Below are positions 7,434 to 16,460 of a stretch of 23,507 nucleotides of DNA, one piece after another (position 1 is the first letter of the stretch; the number at the start of each line of letters is the position of its first letter). Both the position numbers and the translations under genes were made by a program. Origin of the DNA: Thermodesulfobacteriota bacterium (GTDB lineage: Bacteria; Desulfobacterota; S145-22); the NCBI GenBank assembly GCA_024763435.1, contig JANTFN010000005.1, positions 1 to 23,507 of the forward strand. Direction: 5' to 3'. The notes under the pieces were generated by a model that saw only the letters and a list, made by a program, of their open reading frames with translations, searched no databases and had not been told where the DNA came from.

Positions 7434-8225
7434 ATGGATATTATCGTATGCATTAAACGGGTGCCGGAAACGGCGGAAGCGGATATTGTCCTTGATGCCG
7501 GGAAAAAGGGAATTGACACGGACGGCATGGTGTTTTCCATTAATGAATGGGACAACTACGCCGTAGAGGCCGCGATTCAATTGAAAGAGGCACAGGGCGG
7601 AAAGATAACGGTTGTGTCGGCTGGGCCGGAGGAGAATAACGAGGTCCTACGCCGTGCCCTTGCCATGGGCGCGGACGACGCCATCCGCTTGACAGACCCT
7701 GCCTTTGAGGGGTCCGACGCGATTGCCATGGCCCGGATTCTTGCCGCGGCCATCAAGGATATCCCTCATGACCTTATTCTTACTGGCGTGCAGGCGGATG
7801 ATGACGGATTTGGTGGCACGGGGGTGGCGCTGGCCGAGATGCTGGGCCTGCCTTATGCGGCACTGGTTACGGATATCCAGCTTGACGGGGATACCCTGAC
7901 CGTGCACCGTGAACTCGAAGGGGGCTTGGAAGAGGTTACGGCCGTAAAGATGCCGGCCCTCCTGACAATTCAGACAGGGATCAATGAACCAAGATATGTG
8001 TCGATTATGGGGATTCGAAAGGTTGCCAAAAAGGAGATAGCGGAAAAAAGCGCGGGCGATCTTTCCCTCTCCGGAGATGATATTGGCGTGAAGGGCTCTC
8101 TCAGCCAGATTGAAGGACTTTTCTTCCCGCCTGTGGGAGAGGGCGCGGAAATAATAGAAGGAACGATGGATGAAAAAGCTGAAACGCTTGTTAAGATTTT
8201 GAAAGAGCGGGGAGGGATAGCGTAA
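7434..8225 (+). CDS. etfB: Electron transfer flavoprotein subunit beta
   Basis: A 263-residue EtfB that forms with EtfA the soluble dimer taking electrons from acyl-CoA dehydrogenases. Typical features are the N-terminal MDIIVCIKRVPET, the nucleotide-binding stretch around TGVQADDDGFGGTG, the REIEGG-like segment HRELEGGLEE, and INEPRYVSIMGIRKVAKK. The NEPRY form resembles classical ETF rather than the electron-bifurcating Bcd-Etf type, in which I recall a hydrophobic residue instead of the Glu (NVPRY). This suggests that any bifurcation happens in the HdrA proteins; it is an inference from one motif. The ATG start has AAAGGAG upstream. A 77-base gap separates it from the HdrCB gene, and its stop codon touches the etfA start. 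Confidence 0.94.
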   Translation: MDIIVCIKRVPETAEADIVLDAGKKGIDTDGMVFSINEWDNYAVEAAIQLKEAQGGKITVVSAGPEENNEVLRRALAMGADDAIRLTDPAFEGSDAIAMARILAAAIKDIPHDLILTGVQADDDGFGGTGVALAEMLGLPYAALVTDIQLDGDTLTVHRELEGGLEEVTAVKMPALLTIQTGINEPRYVSIMGIRKVAKKEIAEKSAGDLSLSGDDIGVKGSLSQIEGLFFPPVGEGAEIIEGTMDEKAETLVKILKERGGIA

Positions 8226-9203
8226 ATGAAAAAGATAGCTGTTCTGGTAGAACACCGGCAAGGAGAAATAAGAGAAATTACCTTTGAAATGCTGGGAAAG
8301 GCCCATCAACTGGCGGGAAGCGATGATGAGGTTCAGGCCCTGTTTCTCGGAGACACCTCTCAGAAGGAACTTGTAGCAAAGGTTTCACCCCACGCGCATA
8401 CAACGCTGGCTGTTTATGATGCCGCGCTCAAAGATTTTGAACCTCTGAGGTACGGCAGCGCGCTTGAAGCTGTGTTGTCCAACGCCGATTGTGACTTGTT
8501 GTTGATGGGACAGACAGCTTTTGGCATGGACCTGGCGCCGGCCCTTGCGGCAAAGATGACGATGCCTTTTACCAGTGATGTGGTGGATATCGAGATTTTA
8601 GACGGGGGTGTGAAGGCAACCCGACAGATGTACAGCGGCAAGGTGAGCGCGGCCGTTTCCCTGAAAGAAGCACCGAAGCGGCTGCTGACCGTCAGGGCCG
8701 GGGCCTTTCCCGCCGAGGATGTCCCGGAGGTTTCGGGAGAGGTTCGGGAGATTGCGTGGTCGGTGGACGGGGATTTCGCCGTTAGAAAATTTCTTTCGTA
8801 TATCGAGGCGGCTGTCGGAGATGTGGATATCACGCAGGCGGATGTGCTTGTTTCCGTCGGCAGGGGGATCAAGGACGCGGACAATATCCCCGTCGCGCAG
8901 GAATTGGCCGACGCGCTGGGCGGCGTGGTGTCCTGTTCCCGCCCCGTGGCGGACAAAAAATGGCTCCCCAAGGAACGTCAGGTAGGGACATCGGGAAAGA
9001 CGGTCAAGCCGAGGGTGTATATTGCCCTGGGTATCAGCGGCGCCTTCCAGCACCAGGCGGGGATGAAGGGGGCAGCAACCATTATTGCCGTCAACAAAGA
9101 TCCCAAGGCCCCCATCTTCAGCATTGCTCACTTTGGGATTGTGGATGACCTTTTCAAGGTCCTCCCTGCGTTGACGGAGAAGGTCAGGGAGCTTAAGGGC
9201 TAA
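8226..9203 (+). CDS. etfA: Electron transfer flavoprotein subunit alpha
   Basis: A 325-residue EtfA. The C-terminal FAD-binding domain is clear: SRPVADKKWLPKERQVG, then the TSGKTVKPRVYIALGISGA segment with QHQAGM, AVNKDPKAPIF and FGIVDDLFKVLP. Length and domain order match canonical ETF alpha, with no ferredoxin domain fused at the N-terminus as seen in some anaerobe versions. The start ATG directly follows the etfB stop codon, with GGGAGGG nine or so bases upstream, so the two subunits are made together. Three acyl-CoA dehydrogenases in the window could feed it. The neighbouring HdrCB gene upstream and HdrA genes downstream point to an Hdr-type electron acceptor. Confidence 0.95.
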   Translation: MKKIAVLVEHRQGEIREITFEMLGKAHQLAGSDDEVQALFLGDTSQKELVAKVSPHAHTTLAVYDAALKDFEPLRYGSALEAVLSNADCDLLLMGQTAFGMDLAPALAAKMTMPFTSDVVDIEILDGGVKATRQMYSGKVSAAVSLKEAPKRLLTVRAGAFPAEDVPEVSGEVREIAWSVDGDFAVRKFLSYIEAAVGDVDITQADVLVSVGRGIKDADNIPVAQELADALGGVVSCSRPVADKKWLPKERQVGTSGKTVKPRVYIALGISGAFQHQAGMKGAATIIAVNKDPKAPIFSIAHFGIVDDLFKVLPALTEKVRELKG

Positions 9204-9259
9204 AGGCTAGAGGTAAGATATTTGGTAATCAAGTTGTTGAATAATAAAGGGGAGAATTG

Positions 9260-10414
9260 ATGGACTTTGAATTAGATCTGGAGCAAAAAGAGATCGTCAA
9301 GGCCGCGAGGGAATTTGCGGAAGGGGAATTTGATCCGCAACTGGCCTTTGAGTTGGAAAAAACGCATACCTTTCCCGCCGATATCCGCAGGAAGGCCTGT
9401 AAACTCGGATTTGTCGGGATTCACTTCCCGGAAGAATATGGCGGCCAGGGATATGGGATTATGGAAAACGCCCTGATTGTTGAAGAATTCTGCCGGCGGG
9501 ATTCCGGGATCGGGAGTGCGGTTGTCCTCTCTGACTTTTCTTCCGAGGTTGTGATGCGCTTTGGCTCAGAGGCCCAGAAGAAGGCGTATCTGCCCAAAGT
9601 GGCATCGGGCGCGTATATCTCCGGCGGGGGATATACCGAACCCGATCACGGCAGCGATATTACCTTTATGAATACCACGGCGGTTCGAGACGGGGATTCT
9701 TACGTGATTAACGGATCCAAGACCTTTATTACCAACGGTGGGATTGCGCAGTTTCTGATTGTCCTGTGCCAGACGGACGAAAACGCCTCTCCACCCTACA
9801 GGGGACAGAGTACCTTTATTGTGCCTACCGACGTGGATGGCTTTGAGGCCGTGGAAATTGAGGACAAGATGGGGCTTAAGATGACATCCACCGCCGAGAT
9901 TTATTTTAACAATGTCAGGATACCAGCGGACGCGTTGATTGGCGAGGCGGGAAAAGGGTTTTATCAGGTCCTGGAATTTTTTGATGAAAGCCGCGTGGAA
10001 ATTGCCGCTCAGGCCCTTGGCATCGCCCAGGGGGCCCTCGACCGGACCATTGCCTACATCAAGGATCGTTCCCAGTTCGGTAAAAAGATTGCCGCGTTCC
10101 AGGTCAACCAGCATAAAATCGCGGATATGGCGACCCGCGTGGAGCTGGCAAGGCTGATGGTTTACAAGGCGGCATGGAATTATGATAAGGGACGGATTGA
10201 CCCGACCCTGACCTCCATGGCCAAGATGACCGCGGGGCAGGCGGCTGTCTATGTGGCCGATGAGGCCATTCAGATGCACGGCGGTTATGGCTATATCATG
10301 GAAAATGAGGTTGAGCGGTTCTATCGGGACGCCAAAATCACCGAGATCTACGAGGGAACGCGCGAGATTCAGAAGAACACCATTTCTTCCGGGATTGTTG
10401 GAAGGTACAAATAA
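9260..10414 (+). CDS. Acyl-CoA dehydrogenase 2
   Basis: A 384-residue FAD acyl-CoA dehydrogenase located between etfA and the hdrA pair. Signatures are GGYTEPDHGSD (a variant of the usual ALTEPxAGSD), INGSKTFITNG, DRSQFGKKIAAFQ, MHGGYGYIMENEVERFYRDAK and the catalytic Glu365 in EIYEGTRE. The glutaryl-CoA dehydrogenase arginine is absent (DSGIGSA). The start is set at ATG 9260 because GGGGAG ends five bases before it; a TTG three bases earlier is too close to that site. Placement inside the ETF/Hdr block suggests it is the dehydrogenase most tightly linked to this electron route. The substrate cannot be assigned: butyryl-, isobutyryl- and 2-methylbutyryl-CoA or an alicyclic acyl-CoA are all possible. 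Confidence 0.92.
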   Translation: MDFELDLEQKEIVKAAREFAEGEFDPQLAFELEKTHTFPADIRRKACKLGFVGIHFPEEYGGQGYGIMENALIVEEFCRRDSGIGSAVVLSDFSSEVVMRFGSEAQKKAYLPKVASGAYISGGGYTEPDHGSDITFMNTTAVRDGDSYVINGSKTFITNGGIAQFLIVLCQTDENASPPYRGQSTFIVPTDVDGFEAVEIEDKMGLKMTSTAEIYFNNVRIPADALIGEAGKGFYQVLEFFDESRVEIAAQALGIAQGALDRTIAYIKDRSQFGKKIAAFQVNQHKIADMATRVELARLMVYKAAWNYDKGRIDPTLTSMAKMTAGQAAVYVADEAIQMHGGYGYIMENEVERFYRDAKITEIYEGTREIQKNTISSGIVGRYK

Positions 10415-10482
10415 AATCGGCCAGGGGAGATTCGTTCGCGTATGTGGGTTGAAAACAGGCAAACCCTGAAACGGGGCAGCAG

Positions 10483-11793
10483 GTGAAAGAGGTTCTTGTC
10501 ATAGGGGCTGGAATCGCGGGAATCCAGGCCTCGCTCGATATGGCGGACGCCGGATTTACGGTTCACCTTGTGGAAAAGGAGGCGACCGTGGGCGGGCACA
10601 TGGCCCAGACGGACAAGGTGTTTCCCACCCTTGACTGCTCGTCCTGTATCCTGACCCCCAAGATGGTCAGCGTGGGGCAGCATCCGAATATCCGCCTCTA
10701 TACCCTGAGCGAAGTAGGGAAAATTGAAGGCGAAGCGGGCAATTTTACCATAGAGGTCATCAGACATCCGCGGTATGTGGATGAATCGAAGTGTACCGGG
10801 TGCGGGGCGTGCGCCGAGGCCTGTGTGATGAAGGGACGGATAAAAAACGCCTTTGACATGGGAATTGGAAAACGCGGGGCCGTCTATATTCCCTTTCCCC
10901 AGGCTGTTCCGCTGAAATACACCATTGACCCCGAAACGTGTCTGACCCTGAGCAGGGGAAAATGTAAGAAAGGCCCCCCCTGCAAGCTGGCCTGCGCGGC
11001 AGAGGCCATCAATTTTGAAGATACGGAGAAGACTGTTACGCTTCGGGTGGGTGCCATTGTCATCGCCACGGGGTATGACCCCTTTGATCCGAAACTGAAA
11101 CCCGAATATGGATATGGAAAATACCCGGAGGTCCTGACGGCCCTTGAGGTAGAGCGTCTGTGCAGTGCTTCCGGCCCAACACTTGGCGAGATTATTGTTA
11201 ACGGCAAGAAACCGACGAAGGTCTTTTTTATTCACTGTGTCGGTTCGCGGGACCACACGGTGGATAATCTCTATTGTAGCCGGGTCTGCTGCATGTTTAC
11301 GGCAAAGCAGGCGCATCTTGTGAAAGACAAGGTTCCAGACGCGAAGGTGACCGTTACGTATATTGATATCCGGGCCTTCGGCAAAGGATATGAGGAATTT
11401 TATAACCGCGTGCAGAGCGAGGGTATCATTTACCGGCGCGGGGTCATTTCCGAGGTCTTCAAAAAAGGCGATAAACTCTTTGTGCGGGGAGAGGACACCC
11501 TGCTCGGAGAGACCTACGAGGAAGTAGCGGATATGGTCGTTCTCGCGGCGGGACTTGTGCAGCGGAAAGAGGGGCTTGAGATTATCAGGAAACTGGGGGT
11601 TCAGACCGGTGAGGACAGGTTTTTTACCGGGCCGTCTCCTCTGGACCCTGTTGAGACGGGCCTTCCCGGTATCTTTCTTGCGGGGTGTTGCGTAGGCCCC
11701 AAGGATATTCCGGATACGGTGGTTCAGGCAAGCGGGGCCGCCTCCCGCGCGATGTCTGTTCTGGCGGCAGCAACTTCAGGGGGAAACGGGTAG
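10483..11793 (+). CDS. hdrA: HdrA-like flavoprotein 1 (short form)
   Basis: A 436-residue HdrA-family protein. It starts directly with the FAD-binding motif GAGIAG (8-13) and so lacks the N-terminal cluster domain of full HdrA; it also lacks the C-terminal ferredoxin domain. It keeps the DCSSC motif (Cys52, Cys55), an inserted ferredoxin-like cluster (Cys104, 107, 110, 114) and a second cysteine group (153, 161, 167, 171). It also has the flavin-proximal cluster ligands Cys252, Cys265, Cys269, Cys270 (HCVGSRD...YCSRVCC), with the same spacing as in methanogen HdrA. The size and layout recall QmoA. The GTG start has only a weak ribosome site, 68 bases after acyl-CoA dehydrogenase 2. The stop codon is directly followed by the start of the second HdrA gene. 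It is probably a cytoplasmic flavin/iron-sulfur electron hub working with HdrA2, HdrCB and ETF (inferred). Confidence 0.9.
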   Translation: MKEVLVIGAGIAGIQASLDMADAGFTVHLVEKEATVGGHMAQTDKVFPTLDCSSCILTPKMVSVGQHPNIRLYTLSEVGKIEGEAGNFTIEVIRHPRYVDESKCTGCGACAEACVMKGRIKNAFDMGIGKRGAVYIPFPQAVPLKYTIDPETCLTLSRGKCKKGPPCKLACAAEAINFEDTEKTVTLRVGAIVIATGYDPFDPKLKPEYGYGKYPEVLTALEVERLCSASGPTLGEIIVNGKKPTKVFFIHCVGSRDHTVDNLYCSRVCCMFTAKQAHLVKDKVPDAKVTVTYIDIRAFGKGYEEFYNRVQSEGIIYRRGVISEVFKKGDKLFVRGEDTLLGETYEEVADMVVLAAGLVQRKEGLEIIRKLGVQTGEDRFFTGPSPLDPVETGLPGIFLAGCCVGPKDIPDTVVQASGAASRAMSVLAAATSGGNG

Positions 11794-13746
11794 ATGCGTA
11801 TCGGGGTTTATGTCTGTCATTGCGGGACCAACATTGCCGCCACGGTGGATGTCGCGGCGGTCAGGGATTACGCAAAGACCCTCCCGGACGTTGTGCATGC
11901 CAGGGATTACCAGTATATGTGCTCGGATCCCGGCCAGGAGATGGTGCGGGAAGATATCATTGAGTATCACCTTGACCGGGTGGTGATTGCTGCCTGCTCT
12001 CCGAGAATGCATGAAGGGACGTTCCGGAAGGTCATGGAAAAGGGCGGCATTAACGCCTATTTTTTCGAGGAGGCGAACATCCGGGAGCAGTGCTCCTGGG
12101 TGCACTCGGATCGGGAAGTTGCTACCGGGAAAGCCAAAGAGCTTGTCGCGGCAGCCGTGTCACGGGTTCATCTCCAGGAGGCTTTACAGGAAAAAGAGGC
12201 CAGCGTCATCCCCGCCGCCCTTGTGATTGGGGGGGGAATTGCCGGAATGACAGCGGCAAAAGACCTTGCGGAATCGGGATTTCGGGTGACCCTCGTGGAG
12301 AGGAAACCGGCCCTCGGGGGGCATGTGGCTAAATGGACCACTACCTTTCCCCACATGATGGAGGCACAGGAGTTTCTAACGCCTCTGCGGGAAAAGGTAA
12401 CCGCCCATCCCCTTATTGACGTGATGACCCATGCCGATCTTGTTGACCTTCAGGGGTTTGTTGGAAATTACGAGGCCCGAGTCAGAATCAACCCGGTGTT
12501 TGTGGACGGAGATGCCTGCACGCGGTGCGGAAAATGTGTCGAGGCCTGCCCGGTGAACCTTCCGGATGAAGAAACGTGGTTTCTGACGCAGAGAAAGGCC
12601 GTTGTTCTGCCACCGCCGCCCCTTTATCCCGATACGGCAGTGATTGACGCGGAACATTGCCGCCATTTTACGGAAGATGCCTGTCATGCCTGCGCGGATG
12701 CCTGCCCGGAGCAGGCCATCAGGTTTGATAATGCCGTGGCGGAGAAGACCGTGACGGCGGGGGCTGTTATTGTTGCAACGGGGTATGAACTGTTTGATCC
12801 CGTCAGAAAACCGGAGCTGAATTATGATAAAATTCCCACGGTAATAACCGGCCCCCAGTTGGAGCGGCTTCTTGATAAAAATGGCCCCACGAACGGGGAA
12901 CTTGTTTTAGACGGACGGCGCCCTGAGAAAATTACCTTTATCCATTGCGTCGGGTCCAGGGATGAGACAGTTGGTAATCTCTATTGCAGCCGGGTCTGCT
13001 GCATGTTTACGGCCAAGCAGGCGCGGGTTGTCCGAGAGCGCTATCCCGATACGAGGATCCGGGTTTGTTACATGGATATGCGGACTTTCTGCCGGGGATG
13101 TGAAGAATTCTACAACGATGTTCAACACATGGGAATCTATTATACCCGTGGGATGGTTTCCGAGGTCTTTCTGAGAAACGGGCACCCCGTCGTCAGATTC
13201 GAGGATACTTTTCTCGGGGAGGTTATGGAAGAGGAGACCGACTGGGTTGTTCTCGCGGTGGGGATGGAACCGCCGGAAGGGAGTGACGAAATCCAGAACC
13301 TGCTGAAGCTCTCCAGATCCGCGGACGGGTTTTTCCTCGAGGCCCATCCCAAGTTACGGCCCGTGGATACGGATACAGACGGCATTTTTCTCGCTGGATG
13401 CTGCCAGGGACCGCGTGATATTGCCGATACGGTTTCTTCCGCCCATGCCGCGGCGTCCCGTGCCGCGATTCCGCTTTTCGCGGGAAAGGTGGCTATTGAC
13501 CCCATCGTGGCGGAGGTGGATACCGAGGTCTGCGCGGGGTGCGCGCTGTGTGAAGAGGTGTGTGTCTACGGTGCCCTCAAACTTGATGAACGGTTAAAGA
13601 AAATGACCGTTAACGAAGCCGTTTGCAAGGGGTGCGGCGCGTGCAGCGCGACTTGTCCCTCAAGCGCCATTAAACTGAAAAATTTCAAGAACAACCAGCT
13701 TCTGGCCCAGATAGACGCCCTTTGTGTCAAGGGGGGAGGCGCATGA
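11794..13746 (+). CDS. hdrA: HdrA-like flavoprotein 2 (full-length form)
   Basis: A 650-residue HdrA with the full domain set. The N-terminal cluster domain has Cys8, 10, 43, 68 and 100. It is followed by FAD motif GGGIAG (146-151), two inserted cysteine groups (242-252, CTRCGKCVEAC; and 289, 297, 300, 304), and flavin-proximal cluster ligands Cys385, 398, 402, 403. The C-terminal two-cluster ferredoxin domain has Cys580, 583, 586, 590 and 611, 614, 617, 621. The CSSC motif of HdrA1 is missing (FPHMMEAQEF at the equivalent place). In methanogens HdrA bifurcates electrons between ferredoxin and heterodisulfide, and the ferredoxin domain here keeps that option open. No MvhD- or Flx-type partner is in the window. 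The start directly follows the HdrA1 stop; the stop overlaps the cobO start by four bases. Confidence 0.93.
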   Translation: MRIGVYVCHCGTNIAATVDVAAVRDYAKTLPDVVHARDYQYMCSDPGQEMVREDIIEYHLDRVVIAACSPRMHEGTFRKVMEKGGINAYFFEEANIREQCSWVHSDREVATGKAKELVAAAVSRVHLQEALQEKEASVIPAALVIGGGIAGMTAAKDLAESGFRVTLVERKPALGGHVAKWTTTFPHMMEAQEFLTPLREKVTAHPLIDVMTHADLVDLQGFVGNYEARVRINPVFVDGDACTRCGKCVEACPVNLPDEETWFLTQRKAVVLPPPPLYPDTAVIDAEHCRHFTEDACHACADACPEQAIRFDNAVAEKTVTAGAVIVATGYELFDPVRKPELNYDKIPTVITGPQLERLLDKNGPTNGELVLDGRRPEKITFIHCVGSRDETVGNLYCSRVCCMFTAKQARVVRERYPDTRIRVCYMDMRTFCRGCEEFYNDVQHMGIYYTRGMVSEVFLRNGHPVVRFEDTFLGEVMEEETDWVVLAVGMEPPEGSDEIQNLLKLSRSADGFFLEAHPKLRPVDTDTDGIFLAGCCQGPRDIADTVSSAHAAASRAAIPLFAGKVAIDPIVAEVDTEVCAGCALCEEVCVYGALKLDERLKKMTVNEAVCKGCGACSATCPSSAIKLKNFKNNQLLAQIDALCVKGGGA

Positions 13747-14270
13747 GCGAGACGGGGATGGTCCAGGTCTATACAGGGGCCGGAAAGGGAAAGACAACCG
13801 CCGCCCTTGGCCTCGCCGTTCGCGCGATTGGGCAGGGGCTGACCGTTCACATAATTCAATTCATGAAGGGAAATATTGATTACGGGGAGCTGAAAACGGC
13901 AAGGCGGCTCGCCCCTGACCTGACCATCACCCAGATGGGGCGGGAGACCTTTGTGGACCGGGAACATCCGGACGAGATTGACCGGCAGTGGGCGGAAAAG
14001 GGCATGGCCCTGGCGCGGGAATTGGTGCGCGATCGGGCGTGCGATGTTCTGATTCTCGATGAAATTAATGTGGCGATGGATTTCAAGCTTGTGACTGAGG
14101 GCGAGGTCCTGAAACTTATTCAGGAAAAGCCCGAAACGATGGAAATGATTCTGACGGGGCGCTATGCCCCCGTAGCGGTGATTAAGGTGGCGGACCTTGT
14201 AACCGAGATGCTTGAGATAAAGCATTATTATCATGAAGGAGTGGAAGCCCGCCGAGGGTTTGAATTGTAG
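13743..14270 (+). CDS. cobO: Cob(I)alamin/cob(I)yrinic acid a,c-diamide adenosyltransferase (CobO/BtuR type)
   Basis: A 175-residue P-loop enzyme that transfers the 5'-deoxyadenosyl group of ATP to cobalt in corrinoids, giving adenosylcobalamin. The N-terminus has the Walker A-like GAGKGKTTAALG; further family marks are IIQFMKG, the VLILDEINVA motif with the Walker B acid, and LTGRYAP. The ATG at 13743 overlaps the HdrA2 stop codon (ATGA) and is preceded by GGGGGGAGG, so it is preferred over an in-frame upstream ATG at 13722. The location immediately before an adenosylcobalamin-dependent mutase is functionally coherent: it makes or repairs the cofactor on site. Confidence 0.92.
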   Translation: MSETGMVQVYTGAGKGKTTAALGLAVRAIGQGLTVHIIQFMKGNIDYGELKTARRLAPDLTITQMGRETFVDREHPDEIDRQWAEKGMALARELVRDRACDVLILDEINVAMDFKLVTEGEVLKLIQEKPETMEMILTGRYAPVAVIKVADLVTEMLEIKHYYHEGVEARRGFEL

Positions 14271-14311
14271 CGGCCGCGAAAAGGCCTTTAAGTGTAAGAG
14301 AGGTAGGGAGT

Positions 14312-15988
<1,677 letters not shown>

Positions 15989-15999
15989 AAGGAGGATGT

Positions 16000-16407
16000 A
16001 TGGCGGTTAAACGCAGAATAAGGGTACTGGTGGCCAAACCGGGCCTGGATGGACACGACCGCGGCGCCAAGATTATCGCGCGGGGATTCAGGGATGCCGG
16101 TTTTGAAGTGATTTATACCGGGCTGCACCAGAGTCCCGAGCAGATCGTGGAGGCGGCCATTCAGGAGGATGTAGACGTGATCGGTATGAGCAGCCTGGCG
16201 GGGGCCCACAATCATCTTTTCCGGGAGGTGCTGAAGCTGCTCGCCGAAAGAGGGGCGGCGGATATTCCCGTCTTTGGCGGGGGAATTATCCCCGATGAAG
16301 ACATTCCGAAACTGAAAAAAGAAGGAATAAAAGAAATTTTTACGCCGGGGACGAAGGTGGAGGATGTTGTCAGGTGGGTGGAGAAGACTATCCACCCCCG
16401 TGAATAA
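16000..16407 (+). CDS. icmB: B12-binding small subunit of the acyl-CoA mutase
   Basis: A 135-residue cobalamin-binding domain protein. The base-off/His-on motif DGHDRG (17-22) supplies His19 as the cobalt ligand. The nucleotide-tail pocket residues SSLAG (about 64-68) and the glycine-rich GGGIIPDED (about 92-100) follow, and FTPGT closes the fold. Length and motifs match IcmB/HcmB and the C-terminal domain of methylmalonyl-CoA mutase. It assembles with the large subunit encoded 11 bases upstream, with a strong AGGAGG ribosome site between them. A 53-base gap to the next gene holds only a weak 4-bp hairpin and nothing else I can recognise. Confidence 0.92.
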   Translation: MAVKRRIRVLVAKPGLDGHDRGAKIIARGFRDAGFEVIYTGLHQSPEQIVEAAIQEDVDVIGMSSLAGAHNHLFREVLKLLAERGAADIPVFGGGIIPDEDIPKLKKEGIKEIFTPGTKVEDVVRWVEKTIHPRE

Positions 16408-16460
16408 GCCTTTGCGAGGCCGATAAACAGGGATTATTGAAGTAAAAAAAGGAGAAGAAA

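Noticed and set aside
13722..13742. Upstream ATG start for the adenosyltransferase
   Set aside because: It has no ribosome site, while ATG 13743 has GGGGGGAGG and overlaps the preceding stop in the usual ATGA fashion.
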